Program-made: the position numbers and the translations under genes
Part shown: piece after piece, positions 1 to 12,800 of the stretch
How the letters are laid out: each line of letters starts with the position of its first letter
Position numbering within the stretch: the first letter of the stretch is position 1
NCBI GenBank assembly: GCA_921293015.1
Contig: OV121093.1
Coordinates: 29,212,622 to 29,276,621, forward strand
Length of the DNA: 64,000 nt
From: Phorcus lineatus
Lineage: Eukaryota > Mollusca > Gastropoda > Trochida > Trochidae
Direction: 5' to 3'
Notes under the pieces: model-generated
Seen by the model: only the letters and a program-made list of their open reading frames with translations
What the model was told of the DNA's origin: nothing
Database searches by the model: none

Positions 1-330
1 CTTATCACTTGCTCGACATTGATTCAACATCGACGACAGCGGAGATGACTCTGCATGAACTGCACGCTTTTCCCGTGCTGCTCGGGAGCTGTTCATAAAT
101 GTAACATGAATGAAACTCCGGTACAACTGACTGCGCTGCACCAACAAAAACTGGACTAATACACTGGCCCGGCCTGATACACTTGAATCTGTGTGATAAG
201 AAGATCAGCTCCGCACAAAACGACGCTGTTAATTACTGAGAACGGCATGCTTGGAACTAATGCTGTAGAAATTAACTTATATTGTAAAAACCTTATATCA
301 TATTGAATTGAAATTACACACACATACACT
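1..330 (+). repeat. Dispersed repeat, module C (long copy)
   Basis: About 330 bp that recurs with clear similarity at 41820-42130. It carries the core CTCTGCATGAACTGCACGC followed by a TTTTC and CACG/CCCG motif. Shorter copies of the same core occur near 5290, 20700, 47820, 55135 and 61675. The window edge may cut the copy. The type of element is not known to me. Confidence 0.75.
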
Positions 331-1430
331 TCGATTACATTGGGTTTTTTTACACAAGTATTTCCAATCGTTCCAAACACTGTTCATGTGAGACTCAAGA
401 GCTTGTGACTGTTATGTAACTTGTGACTGTTCTGTAACTGTTATCTTCATTTATCGGTGTTTTACTTCATTCAAAATTCGGCATTTCAAATCAAGCAAGA
501 ACCTCGAGGCTTTTCCTCATAATAACACCTATGTCCGTAGGCACTGCACTGCTGGTCCGGCGTTGGCGTTACATAATTATCACTTTAGCACAAAATAGCG
601 CATTCCATTGCTTAGATCGATAAATATCATACTGAGAATGTTCAGCAAACACCGTCATTGAATACCAACTAAGTTTCCTTGAATCGATGAAAACAGTTCA
701 AAGTTTTTTCATAGATGTTATGAGATATCGATTATCTAGATTTAATTAAAGTTACCAAATAGATTCCAACCAAGGCACAAGTACACCTTCGACCTGAACA
801 TATTCAGGGGACTAATTAAATTAAAGTAAGAACCGACCCATGTATTGTGTTTGCGAACTATATTAGCTTAACTTTAGGTATTTGGAAGAAGTAATGTTGT
901 TAGAAATTACTAAAACATTCAAGTTTCACATCTTACAGAAAACTGTTACTTTTTTGTCAGACAACCACAAATTGCCAAATATTGATATGATGAACTGTAA
1001 CTATTTACAGGTATAGATAATAAAAAAAGAAATAACAGGCCTTCATAAAGAATAGCTTTCCATCAACGATATTTTTTAAGATCACTTAATGAATCTAAAT
1101 CAAATCAAAATCTAATAAAATGGAATTTTGTAAACTGTATGAGTTGTTTCCTTTGCAATCCACAGTGCAGTTCAGAAAAGGTGTTTTGACAACGTTAGTG
1201 CCTAAACGTGATCGGGCTGCACTCCTTTCACGCGCATAAGCTTCTAGATTTTTGTTAATTAATTAAATTTCTTTTTCAAAATATCGTTCCTGTAAGTTTA
1301 TGTGTATGTAATTTCACACTGACAAATATTTCATTTTTAAAGTATTCTCTTTTCTTGTAGAGTTTTTTTAACCGGGAATTTAAGAGTTTTTACAAAGTGA
1401 ACAGTCGGTTTGTCTTGTCAACGATTTAAC
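331..1430. other. AT-rich intergenic DNA, no gene seen
   Basis: No open frame with protein-like composition, no tRNA-like box pair and no clear repeat border was recognised here. Confidence 0.5.
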
Positions 1431-1439
1431 TAGGCCTAT

Positions 1440-1640
1440 TCTATATCAACCTCCAGTGTTAGGCGTTAAGTCAATCCTTATCTAAACCTTGCTGCCGGCC
1501 GCCATATTTTGTTGTTTTAATGCAACAACCACTCCGGCAAATTTAATCAACCTTTATAGGCGATTGGAGTAAAGAGCCCCGCCACAGTAGCCTAAAGAGC
1601 AAGCACAGAAAGTTTATGGAAATGAAGGAGAACTTGTTTA
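1440..1640 (+). repeat. Dispersed repeat D
   Basis: A segment with AAACCTTGCTGCC, then TTGTTTTAAT, then CAGTAGCCTAAA and AAGCACAGAAA. Related segments are at 40145-40260 and 52495-52690. In all three cases a tRNA-derived SINE-like sequence follows within about 150 bp, so D and the SINE may be parts of one composite repeat. Confidence 0.5.
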
Positions 1641-1687
1641 ACCTTGTGCAATTGGATGTTGTCGTATGTGAGACGTAAATGAGGAGG

Positions 1688-2001
1688 ACCGATCACAAGG
1701 GCAGTGGTTAGCGCGTTCGGCTTCGGATCAGGAGGTCCGTAGTTCGAATCCCGCCAGGGGTTCGGCAACTTTGTCTGCAGTAAAGAACTGTTCTACATTT
1801 AGTCAGGTTGGGGTGCAATGAATTTCAGCGCAGTACCACCCATGGTTTGCTAGATCCAGCCGATGCTCTCAGGTTTCACCGTAATGCATAGCCACAATGG
1901 TGTTGCGGGCTTTCTCCCTTCAATAATTCTAGCAGCCGCAATATAAGTGAAATACTCTTGAAAGCGGCTTTAAACCCCATATCACCTCATTTCACCTCAC
2001 A
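1688..2001 (+). mobile_element. tRNA-derived SINE, family S1, full-length-like copy
   Basis: It has an A-box-like AGTGGTTAGCGCG and a B-box-like GTTCGAATCCCGCC, then a shared body (TGTCTGCAGTA, GCCACAATGGTGTTG) and a tail with GCAGCCGC, AAGTGAAATACTC and AAAGCGGC. Other copies are at 8502-8785 (minus), 17945-18055, 40362-40622 and 47243-47393. Tails of this kind are, from memory, common in bivalve SINEs. It is not a working tRNA gene because the acceptor stem cannot be formed. Confidence 0.8.
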
Positions 2002-2531
2002 TAGCACGTGTCAATTTCAAAAAGCGACAAAAACATTTTTAAAAAAACACAAAAAGCACACGTTAATACAATAGAGGTACTTTTGTTGATATCATTGGTA
2101 CGATATCAATGGCCAGATAAAGAAACACTGCCTAATTAGGGTAGGTAATAGAAGCCTGAGAAATTCGTGCCACACGTGCAACATGCTGAAATATACATGC
2201 AGAATAACAGAAAGTATAACATCAGCAGAGGATCCACAAAAAAAACTAAATCTCAAAATGAACATTAGCAGACGGTTATCACCAAAGACGTTTAAGATTC
2301 ACAAAATTAATCATGAATAACTCAATCCCATCACTTGAAAGATCTAAATCATTTGGTATTTTATAAGTCAGCTGCTCGCTGTGGTTAGCTCTCTGGGCAA
2401 ATAACAGGAGGTTACGGATCCCAGGTTTCGTCAAAAACATATGTAAACACTCCCGTTCTAAACTAAAGATTTTTTTACGAATCATCTTCACTATGAGAAA
2501 CAAATACCTAAACCCTTTAACTTGTTTACAG

Positions 2532-2657
2532 GTGAGTAAGTTAGTTGAACACCTGTATTCATTAAACTTACCACCTGAGCACGAGCAAAACACGGTGATC
2601 AACTTAGTTACCGACCTGAAGAGAACAATAGATTTGAACTGTAAGTGTCTATATCAG
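2532..2657 (+). other. Isolated exon-like segment, 42 codons
   Basis: A 126-nt open stretch lies between an acceptor-like TTGTTTACAG and a donor-like TATCAG/GTAGCT, phase 0 on both sides. It would encode a helical, hydrophilic peptide starting VSKLVEHLYSLNLPPEHEQ. The composition looks protein-like, unlike the AT-rich random frames nearby. No partner exon was found and I do not recognise a family. It may be a relic or an exon of a gene that extends to the left of the window. A long antisense frame overlaps it but looks like its shadow. Confidence 0.3.
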
Positions 2658-3059
2658 GTAGCTATCACAGACATGGTAAGGTCGTGCTGCACGTGCACCT
2701 CGTTGGAAATAATTTCAAGAGTTCAACGTGTAGTCTACTTGACAGGCAATGTAGACTTTTAATACCAAAGTAGAAATGTGATATTGAGTTTAGAACATAA
2801 ATGACCAAAAATGGTGTTTACGAGCAACAGCACAAGTGTGGTTATAACAACATAACATCTCATTTTCTGTTTGAATTTGAGTTTTTGGTCCGAACTGCCT
2901 ACCTTTACTCGGTCAAGGCAAGTCCATTGACGAAGCGCTCTTGAAACTAACTCGAACCTCAAAATATTATGTTGCCGCTTTATATTGATTTCAATATCAA
3001 CAAATCATAACATTTTCTTATTCTTTATTAGAAATCATATATTGGTGTAAAACATCAGA

Positions 3060-3185
3060 CAGATGAAATACAACTGTGCACCAGTTGACCCGCCTGTTTA
3101 GTCGACAGACACGGCTCTGCACGTGTTGCACGCTTTCACGAGCTATCAGTAGCTTCCTGCATTGTTTGAATAACTGAATCTCCAG
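3060..3185 (+). repeat. Dispersed repeat, module A
   Basis: Core GACCCGCCTGTTTAGTC, then CTCTGCACGTGTTGCACGC, then GAATCTCCAGG. Other copies start near 5225, 18690, 38580 and 54520. It contains a CACGTG palindrome and a GCACGC motif. Confidence 0.75.
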
Positions 3186-4076
3186 GCATAGTAAAAGAGT
3201 CACAAGCCTTTAAAATTGTCTACTTAAAATCCCAAATTTATATTTCAAGTAGCTTTTCTACACCACCCAGTGTACTTATACCTTGGAATCTTTTTTTAGG
3301 GATTATCGCTTTGCTATTAATTCTGCTTTTAAGGACCACCCAGTATACAACTTGATGAACCCACACATTTGAGTTTGAATGTAGCTCTGACACCGTTCAT
3401 TTTCCTCTGCAATCACACAAAGTGGCATTCAATTCTTAATTATTTCTAAAATGAGATTAATGAAAAATTTGATGAAAGACAAATATTGTTTGACAATTCT
3501 ACTATCGTTTTTATAATTGCGTTTATAACAATTATAAAGTCTACTAGATTCCATGTTAAGGTAGGAATATACATTAAATACTGCCAAAAGTAAGATAAAT
3601 TAAAAAGGTAACTGGTAAAAGTAATCGCTGTCATTTGATTTTCTCATTAAGCCAATGAAACTGCTTCGAGTGTTGGTGACACATATCATAATTTATTTTA
3701 TGATTTATTACAAACATATGGATAATATATTTTTAATTTCTAATGTGTTTGAGATAGGTTAACACTATATAACAACACAGAATAGATAATGTTAAAATAA
3801 CAACTTATTCAGTTGGTAATGAAAGTTTATCTAATCCACCTGGTTCACGAGTAAGTTGCATTTGTGAACAAAATATTGTACATGTCAACTTTAATTTTAA
3901 GCGAAATCAGGAACGGAGGAATCAAGTGTCCTCCCTTCCCAACCCGGGCAAAGTTTGTGTGGCCATTTACAGCTTTGAAACCTTAAGATCGACTGCGCGC
4001 GCACCATCTCACTTTAACTCAATAGAATTATACTCAAACTTCAACTTACAGGTAAGGCTCGTTTAATTTATAAATT

Positions 4077-4169
4077 ATAATCTGAACACATGCCTGACCT
4101 TATTATATTATAATATATTATTTGTATACACTTGTCAATTACTATGTAGAAAGAGGGGATATTATAATC

Positions 4170-4200
<31 letters not shown>

Positions 4201-4308
4201 TTTAATACTTTGTCTATTATTATAATCTGAACATATGTCTGACCTTATATGATTTGTATACACTTTTTAAGAAGCATGTAGACAGAGGGGATATTATAAT
4301 CTATAATA
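4077..4308. repeat. Short tandem duplication with (ATA)n microsatellite
   Basis: Two diverged copies of about 95 bp (4077-4175 and 4220-4308), both ending GGGGATATTATAATCTATAA. Between them is an (ATA)n run at about 4170-4200. Confidence 0.8.
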
Positions 4309-4490
4309 AATGCAAGTATGTGTCAGAGTATTCTTACTTGTTTTGTTTACAAAGACAAAGAAAGGTTTAACATTTTGAAAAAGGAATTAGGTAATGAAAC
4401 CATTCTCATAAATCAATTGTATATCAACAGACGTGAAATATTCGTTTTGTCACTAAAGGAAGCTTTTGGATTTTTCCGTCGTTTGCCGTC

Positions 4491-4837
4491 TTAAGGCCTC
4501 CCCACACCAACACAGCGCGCAAGCAGCGCAGCGCAGCGCGCCCGCAACAAAAAAATTGCTCATGTTGATTTATGATTGATAACCCACACCAACGCAGCGC
4601 GCCGACAGCGCGCCAGCAACAAAATTTCTGAATCGCAAAAAAAGTGATTTTTGCTGCCTGGCGCTTCGACGCGTCGGGGAATCCCCTACTTCTGACGTTG
4701 TTCACTTGTTCCATATATTATTTCGCTGCATCGACGCGCATTGATGCGCTGCGCCAGTCTGGGGTAAAAAAACGCGCGCTACGCGCTGCGCTGCTGACGC
4801 GCTGCCGACGCGCTGTGTTAGTGTGGGGAGGCCTTAA
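4491..4837. mobile_element. GC-rich MITE with TTAA flanks
   Basis: The ends form an inverted repeat of about 28 bp: TTAAGGCCTCCCCACAC on the left and its complement on the right, continuing into AACACAGCGCG. The interior is dense in GCGC and CAGCGC words and holds a second degenerate copy of the end (CCCACACCAACGCAGCGCG) at about 4580. TTAA on both sides fits piggyBac or Kolobok, and TTA/TAA would fit PIF/Harbinger. It has no coding capacity. Confidence 0.8.
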
Positions 4838-5219
4838 GTTTTTTTCATCAAAGAAATGAAAAAGCATGGTCAACAATTCTTAATTTGCTGTTTAAATTAC
4901 ATTTCTAAGGAGAATTAACTAAGAGGAGAGAACAAGAAACCGTATGCACAATAACAATGGGAAAACTGTCATCTGAAGTGCAATTTTTAAAATAAATATA
5001 AAACTTTTACATATTTTATGACATTAACAATAAACATTGAAGTTTTCATTGTTCAATTTTGTCCTTTTATTCAACACTCAGTATAAATCAGCATAACCGA
5101 GCAAATAACATGGTTTGCTTTCCACAAGACAATTTGTAAATTTCCTCGTTATATCGTTGAACAACGTTGACATTTCTATAAACAATCCCATTTATAACAT
5201 CTAACAGTATAAAATGGAC

Positions 5220-5400
5220 ATTTTTGCACTGATTAACACGCCTGTTTTATCAACAGACACGGCTCTGCACGTGTTGCACGCTTTTCACGACACGCCATGA
5301 CAGCGGAGATGACTCTGCATGAACTGCACGCTTTTCACGTGATACCGGGAAGCTGTTTATACTTGTGACATAACTGAAACTTCAACATAACTTACTTGTT
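5220..5400 (+). repeat. Dispersed repeat, modules A and C fused
   Basis: Module A (CTCTGCACGTGTTGCACGC) is followed directly by module C (CTCTGCATGAACTGCACGC, then TTTTCACGTG). This is the only place where A and C touch without the B module between them. It lies about 400 bp past the stop codon of the first TRIM gene. Confidence 0.75.
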
Positions 5401-5814
5401 TGTTTGAACGTCGAGCTATTCATGTAAAACATGAACGCAATAAAATAAGTTCCTCTTTCTGTCTTATAATTGTTTCGATAAGCTAACATAGATTATTAAT
5501 TTTACACGTCCTGAACAATAATTCTTCACATTTAGTTACTTTTCACAAGATAACAGCCGCAACGAATTTAAAACCACTGCAAATTGACAACATACATGAT
5601 GAAAGGATATCCTTTTTAGAATGAATAATTAATCTCAAGATAAACAAACGTTGGAATGTATTAAGGTTTGGGTCTCTTTCAGTTAAAGTTATCTATCTGT
5701 ATTCCAAACTTATTTTAGGTAATATAATTTTGAAATGATAGTGAAACAGATTGGTCTCCATGGTCACAGCTCTGTGTCAACATTTAACATTACATGAAAG
5801 AGCTTCATGCACAC

Positions 5815-7965
5815 CTAACCAAATCTGTATTTGTGTAAACCTTTCCATAACAACACAACACACAGTTTGTCTCCTTTAAGACACAGACCAGTTGGACATA
5901 ATAAACCATCCTTTTCTGTCAGAATGTCTCTGATGAATATCCCCGCGCTACTGAGATGAATCACTTTGTGTGTGTCACAGTCAGCTACAAGAATGTCTCC
6001 TGTACTGGTGGATGTGATTCCACGTGGACCTCTCAATGCTCTGTCTCCAGTAGGTGTGTATGTGAATACAATATCTCCAGACTGTTTCAGACAGATGACA
6101 GACTTCAGACCATAGTCTGACACCAGGATAGTTCCTTGTCTGGTTACATGTATGTAGTGAGGATCAAGGAAGCTCTTTCCTATGTCAGGAAGTGTTGTGA
6201 AGCTCTTCAAGATGGTTCCCTTCACATCAATCAGGTCCACAGAGGATGGACTATCAGAACCTGCCACCAGTGTTGACTGATCCAGAGTAGACAGACCCAT
6301 GTAGTACTTACTTGTCTGTATTGTAGACAGGAGTTCCAGGTCAGGAGTCACAGCAACTGTGATGATACGTTGAGACCGAAGAAGAGACAAAGCTACCTTA
6401 CCTTCACTGATAACTGTTAAACACCCGGGACTACCAGGCACATCGAGTACACTTGAACATGACTGTCCTCCTTTAGTGTAAACTGATTTCAGACGTTGAG
6501 AGATATATTCAGCGAAAACTGTGACTTTTGTTCCTGCTATTTTCATGACTAAACAATCTGTTACCTCACAATATTCACTCACATCAAGTTTAGCATTGAT
6601 AACTTCATCTAATACAGGTGCTGCTGTTAGGTCTATGTTATCAATCTGCTGAATGTTCAAATCCACCTTGTTAATCATCACATCCATCATTTCAAACTGT
6701 TCCTTCAATTGAGCAAGGTCGTGTTTAAAGCTGATGTCAGCTACCTCTATTCTGTCCTTCCTCTGTGTCCCTGTGGCGTCAGCTCCTGTTCCAGACGACA
6801 GATACATCTCAAACAGCAGCGCCTCATCCTCCAACTCCAGGGCCTGCTGGATGGACTGAGACTGCTGCTGGTACAGCTGTAGATCCATTTGTGTTGTCTT
6901 CATCATCGACCTCAACTGCTCCTTGTCTTGTTCTGTTTGATCCTTCACCTTCTTAATCAGCTGATCTTCCTTCTGTTTCAGTGCATCAATAGCTTCCTTT
7001 ATGGTTTTCTTTATATCTGATTCAAGCATGGACCTCCTGCTCAATAGATTTTTTGTTTCCATATCCAGATTTTTAATCTCGGCATATTTAAAATAGATTT
7101 TTTCATCAAGATTTTGTTGACTTTCTTGAAGACTTGATTTGACCTTTGTCAGCTGTGCCTTGATTGTGATGACCTCGTTACATTTTCTGTGAGCTATACT
7201 ACAACATATTGTACACAGGGGTTTGTTACAATCGTTGCAAAACAATTCTATGTTTTTCTCATGTTCGCAGCAAATAAATTTCTTTTTTTGGAGAGGCGGT
7301 GTTCCTGAATATTGTACAACTTCATGTTTCTTAGAGTTGGGCATTATGCTGTGCATTTTCAGACATCCATCACAAAACATGGCCTCACATTCAGAGCACC
7401 AGTGTGCAGCTGGAGTTGTCTCCCCTTTTTCTTTGCACACTGAGCAATGGTCAGGTCCTGGAATAATTAAAGTGAGCCTAGTTGTAATGTCAATATATCA
7501 ATATAAAAACATTCATGAGACAGAAAATTGGCGGCAATTACTGCTGATTAATTAAGACCGTAACTTATATCATAAAATACGCGGCTAACTTTCTCATACA
7601 GCAAAAAGCTTTACTCGTGAACTGAATTATGATATATAAACGATAGCTAATTATCGAGAAAGCAGATATTATATATGTGTACCTTGTGGGATTGAGTCCA
7701 TGAGACCAGTTAGAAGTAATGATGGTTTCAGCTGTCCCGCCCACTCTCCCACAGGTCTGTCAGGGTGAGGTACTGGGGTCTCTTGTCTACACGTGGGACA
7801 GGGGATGGACTTGTTTCTCACAGCTTCTGCTTTAGTCTGTAGATATTTCCCCAGACAGTTCTCACAGAAGGAATGCTGACATGTAAGGGTTACTGGTCGC
7901 TGATACACTTCCATACACACACTACAAGTAAGGAAGTCGTCCTGAAGCTTGGCTGCTGTTGCCAT
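5815..7965 (-). CDS. TRIM protein 1 (RING, two B-boxes, coiled coil, NHL-like propeller), putative E3 ubiquitin ligase
   Basis: Coding exons are 7965-7683 and 7457-5815, joined across a 225-bp phase-1 intron (donor CACAAG/GTACAC, acceptor TTCCAG/GACC), giving 641 residues. The RING C3HC4 ligands are C14, C17, C29, H31, C34, C37, C56 and C59. The first B-box (C99, C102, C115, C118, C123, C126, H130, H139) is completed only by the splice. The second B-box is around 157-187, coiled coil about 190-320, and a propeller from about 380 to the end with NHL-type motifs such as GDILVADCDTHKVIHL. The RING is expected to recruit an E2 enzyme, the coiled coil to dimerise and the propeller to bind target protein or RNA, in the cytoplasm. 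The start ATG has a good context (AAAATGG), and a conserved acceptor lies 12 bases before it, so the 5' leader is spliced. All zinc ligands are intact and I see no defect. Substrate and orthology cannot be told from sequence. Confidence 0.93.
7458..7682 (-). other. Phase-1 intron of TRIM protein 1 gene
   Basis: GT...AG intron of 225 bp. The paralogue has a matching intron of 235 bp at 24530-24764/5 in the same codon (the Gly before PDHC), which shows that the intron predates the duplication. Confidence 0.85.
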
Positions 7966-8501
7966 TTTGGATCTTTGGTCTGCGAAAATATGTAAAATAT
8001 TACTGAAAGTAAGACTTTATTGCATCGTATAAAAGGATCATTTCTTAGTGAATATCTTCACGGGAACAGTAAATCACAATGAAAGAGATAGATGATGCAA
8101 ATTGTGTTGGTGGGCGTCCGTAAATTGTAATTTCCAAACATTGACATTTGTCTTGTGAGTGAAAATCAAACTGAAAGATTAAACACAATTTTATCTTTTG
8201 ATCTTTTAATCAAAAGTAACGATTGAATAATACAAAGTACAGCATGAACATAAATTACATCTATGCTTTTATTCATGCAACGATTTTTTATATGATCAAT
8301 GACATCAAGCTTCATATTCGCTATCATAAGATATTTGTATCCATTCTTTGGGGTTTTTTTCTATTTAAAGGCACTTAAAGTAAGCAAAATAAGATATTTA
8401 TGTTTACATTTAACTCACTGCTGCGTTTACAATTTATTATGACTATTATTTCATGATTTATTATAAAACCGACGACAACTGTGATTGTCCCTTTAAAAAG
8501 T

Positions 8502-8785
8502 GAGGCGATATGGGGTTTAATACGGCTTCCAAGAGTTTTTCACCTAAATGTATATCGATGATGCTATTAATATTGCAGGGAGAAAGGCCACAACACCATT
8601 GTGGCTACGCATTTGAGGTGAAACCTGCGAGCTTTTGGAACTTTTTGGAACTAGCGAATTATGGGTGAAATTCAGTGTAGCATTGCACACAAACCTTAAA
8701 GCGTGTAGAACAGTTCTCTACTTCAGACAAAGTTGCCCTTTCTGTATTGAACAACAAAGCCTAACGCGCTAACCACTGCTATTCC
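8502..8785 (-). mobile_element. tRNA-derived SINE, family S1, reverse orientation
   Basis: Reverse complement of the S1 body: GGCGATATGGGGTTTAA, then CCACAACACCATTGTGGC, ending in GCGCTAACCACTGC (the A-box complement). It is diverged and lies in the 5' untranslated intron of the first TRIM gene. Confidence 0.75.
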
Positions 8786-8877
8786 CCATCCCCCTTTTAA
8801 CAAAAAGATGATAACCCTACTGTACACGGGATAAGAAGAGAATGATAAGATACATGACTAACATAAACAAACTTCAC

Positions 8878-9130
8878 TTCATGGGACATCGTTTCAGTGA
8901 CACTACATACGAAGAATATTTATTTAAAATATATCAGTTTCGAAGACGTATATATCGGCCAATTTTTTAATTTTATAGCAAATCCACGATATACCTAAGC
9001 AACCATATCCACAAAGGATATCGCTTCAGTGACACTGCATACGGAGAATATTTATTTTAGATATATCAGTTTTAAAAAATAATATCGAATCCAGTTTTTA
9101 TTTTTTAAAGCAAATTTACAACACGATTAC
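8878..9130. repeat. Tandem duplication of about 120 bp
   Basis: Two copies (8878-8995 and about 9005-9130) share TTCAGTGACACT.CATACG, AGAATATTTATTT and ATATATCAGTTT. They lie inside the 5' intron of the first TRIM gene. Confidence 0.75.
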
Positions 9131-9691
9131 CGTATCAACTAAGACACTCATACAAACTCTGATCCAACCAAGCTGGTTGACAAGGTTGTTCACTCGGTAT
9201 ATAAAATGTAAACACTCAAAATATGTAAATGCTTTTAAAACCTACAATGCAGGGGGTCAAAATTATTTTTGCAGTTTTATGCAGTCAATTTGCAATTTTC
9301 TAACGCAAAATTGCAAATGGCAGTATAGGTCATGTACGCTGCACACAACAGACACCCCTGTAGACCCTCAACAACCCACTATGTCTTTCTATGATCTGAA
9401 AAGGGTGGCCGATATTAAGGCCATATTCATGCTCACAACACATAAACATTGTATCTAGTTACATGTGAACACACTGCATATCATCAAACCAAAGCAATAT
9501 TTTCATATGAGCGAACGTCTAGTTATCATTTGAAAGGTAATTCAGGTAAACCGAAAGTGAAAATAGAGACTGGCGACTACAGTAAAGTATTCATATATTC
9601 AACTGACTTGAAGGTAATTTTGCATTTTTCAAGAATGTTGTTAAAACGTCAGATAGTTATACTTATTACTAACGAAAATAAACGACTGTAC

Positions 9692-9829
9692 CTCAAGATG
9701 GGATGTGACTGAACTACGAGTTGTTCTCAGCACACACTGTGTACCTCTCCATGACTGTCACTTCCCTCTCGCCCGTCTCGGTTGTCAAGCTCGTTGCTGG
9801 GCTGGTCACGTGCCTTTCATCGCGAGACC
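9692..9829 (-). other. Putative spliced 5' untranslated exon of TRIM protein 1
   Basis: Bounded by an acceptor (CATATTCAG/GGTCTCGC) and a donor (CATCTTGAG/GTACAG). The paralogous exon at 25697-25821 keeps both splice sites and much of the sequence although their lengths differ (138 and 125 nt, not the same frame). That pattern fits noncoding exons better than coding ones. Both lie upstream of a TRIM start codon that has its own conserved acceptor 12 bases before the ATG. Confidence 0.55.
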
Positions 9830-9849
9830 CTGAATATGTGTAAAGTATA

Positions 9850-12800
9850 TAACATTCATGACAAGTTCATATATGATTGTAGTTATCAGGATGCTAAAAA
9901 TACATAAGCTATCCTTAAATTATCATGACAGGATACATTAGGATTAGACAAGATCCGATTTTAAACAGTTTAATTCCTTGTTCTGCATTTCATTCTATGA
10001 AGTTCATAAAGTGAAATAAAAGACATTATATGAGTAAAATATACATTTGTATTTCGTAAGCGTGCGTGCACGGGTGACGACAAAACATCTATCGCATGCA
10101 GAGATCCCTCAGGCTTAATCGTTTGCGTATCTGACCCTCATTTTAAGCACAGGATTGAAAACCCCTCGATCTTTCACCTTGCATTTTAACCTTTGTTTAA
10201 TTTGTCACCAAGCGTGGTACTTAGACTATCATGCCACTGCAACTGTAAGTCATCTTCAGGTTCAGGCTATATGTAAGTCCTTTTAATCATTGATGACTAA
10301 AGGACAAGTCAATTAGAAACAAGAGGGATATATGTGACAGCGTTGGGTAAAAAGCTAGTAGGATATCACATTGGATGAATCAATAGAGTGGCTGCGGGCA
10401 CCAAAACTCGAAAGCTTAAATCTAAAGCGCTTGCCATGTGTGACTTACAAAAGAAACCAATATGCATTTATATTATGATAAATATGTCACATAATCACAC
10501 AAGTCTTGATGTACATAACAACGTTTGTGTTGAGTATATTTGAGTAAAGTAAGTTCATGATCAGTGATGTACTGGAATAAACTTCTTAAACTTCTTTTTC
10601 AAAATTTGCTAGGCGTTCTTATATAATTTTAACTCCTGTTTTTCCAGTAGTAATCATTCTGTAGAGTGAGTTATTATACACAGTTATTCGGCTCTTTAAA
10701 ATGCACATTCTAAAATCGTAGGTGCGATTGAGATATCAGCGTTTATGTTATTTTGACAGAGCATTGTGTACCACAAAGAAACCTTTAAAATTGAAATAAA
10801 TGAAAATTGAATATATAAGTATATAGTTCAGTTGTCTGTCAATATTTTACAGAATACTGATCGTAAACACCAGTTGTTGATTGACCAAGCAAACATAACA
10901 TTTCGTAGACAATATGTACGAAAAGGGAGTTTTCTTATGAGGAACGAGGAGTTGAGATAAAATCTTTCAAAATTTATAGTTTAGAGCAATACCCGAAGTT
11001 CTTACATCCAATATTGATGAACTTTAAATTTGAATTTAAGTTGAACAGGTGATGAAACAGAATGATAGATTTGAATCTATCAAAATAGCCTTATCAAATT
11101 GAAATATCTACGCGATGAAATATTCATAGATAAAGTTACAGCTGTAAACTTACCCCCAAACTCTTCACCACAAGACCATAAGACATCCACAAGTACGTTT
11201 CATTGCTTAGTAAAACGGCTTTCCAGGAAGACAAGACTTCTCTTAACACAAACTGAGAGCTTAGTGCAGAGCGGACGTATTTGAAGTATCTGTGGTGTTG
11301 TGTTCGACAATGATTTAATCAAGTATTCACTTGTAACCACCTCTTCTCAGGGAACAAGACGTGCCATTCAAAGCGAGTAAACACCTTTTGAGATCGTGGT
11401 ATAATGCACACAAAGAGAGTAACTCGTTCACATGCTCTCCTCACCTGCCTCACCATTCACAGAGAATAGCTTTTCTTAACATAAAGTGTTCTATAATGGG
11501 AAGCATTAACACCAGTGTGACCATTGAAATCCTTCTTCTTCAAATGATTTATTTCGAATTTTAATCTCTATATGTTTGTAAAATAGATATTATTTTATTA
11601 TTCATTTCAAAAAAGTTTATTCTACTGAGTTATCATCTACATGTTTTAATATTTCATCTTTTATGGGCAAATCCAGAGATTTATGAAGAAAATGTCATTA
11701 TACTTCACGTTTCATATCGATAAGTATCTTTAATGCATATAAAGAATAATCCCGTTTTAAAGATCTCTCTGATTGTATGAATAACTTCACGACAAACTCT
11801 TACTGACCTTACCATAACCAAATTATAGATTGTATATGATAATGTGTGCATGAATCTAGAGCTAACCTTTCAGTGTTTCTCATACACACATTCTACATAT
11901 ACAGTACACATACTATAAATCGTGAACATGTATTAATTTTTAAATGAATAAGATAGATTATGTCGAATAGTAATGCAGTTGATATTCGCCATTCAGATCT
12001 AACACTTCGCAGTTAACCCTATTAAAACTACAACTCTCTGCAATCAGTTACATCACGTGACTAGGACTGACAAACGTCAACTAGCGTGTCTTGCAGTCAG
12101 TTGTATTGAATTTACTGCAGTTGCAATAGAAGGCTATGCGTTATGCTCAATTCAGGTATCGTCACTCAACATTTTTTTGTTCATGGCAACACTCAAAGAG
12201 AGAGATACTTCTTTATATACAGAATACATTAATCATTTGCCCCTTTCATGATTGGCGTTTTCAGGTTACTTAGGAAATGGAGTACAAAAAAGGCTCAAAA
12301 AACACTAACTGAGGAAAACTTCCGAGCAAAGTATCGTTGGCAAATGTCCAAAGAAAAGCGTTCACTTAAAAAATCCAATTGAGTCATATTAGTCAAAATA
12401 AATAAGTATATTAAGAAATCACTTTGTCATTCAATTGTATAGAGTCTACAGAAATCACAATGAAACGCACGTACCATGTATTCAACAATCGTCGCTGATC
12501 AGGATTTTTGTAATGGTGACTTATCGCCATGATCATTGGAAATTGAGTGTTTGTATGTAAGGCCAACCTAAGTGTCTCTTTTAAAATCAGTTATTGCTTT
12601 TTCAAAGTTTAATTCAAGATCTTTTTCAAATAATTTTCTCCTTATAAAGTCAAGGATCAGCGTGAACATGAACTGATCATGAAAAGTTATCATTTCATCG
12701 TGATGGATATCTAAATAAAGGAAATGCCAGTATGTTCTGTGTCGTCATAAACGAACAACAGGATTTTGCGATACAGAATTCATTCACTTCATGTAAACAG

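Larger units (their letters stand above)
2770..9835. repeat. Segmental duplication, unit 1 (TRIM unit)
   Basis: This unit pairs with 18400-25830. Matching landmarks in the same order are: the stretch around 2810-3060 with 18430-18690; module A at 3066 with 18690; 3430-3610 with 18830-19000; 5290-5700 (module C and 3' flank) with 20690-21050; the TRIM coding exons; and the 5' untranslated exon 9692-9829 with 25697-25821. Insertions (SINE, X element, LINE) make the units differ in spacing. Confidence 0.85.

Noticed and set aside
1700..1770. tRNA gene candidate
   Set aside because: A and B boxes are present, but no acceptor stem; the same body follows in several copies, so it is a SINE. The same applies to 39840-39905 and 47243-47315.
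2279..2602. 107-codon minus-strand frame
   Set aside because: It overlaps the exon-like segment on the opposite strand and reads as its shadow.
6765..7555. Plus-strand frames over the first TRIM gene
   Set aside because: They are antisense to the TRIM coding exons and have no signals of their own.
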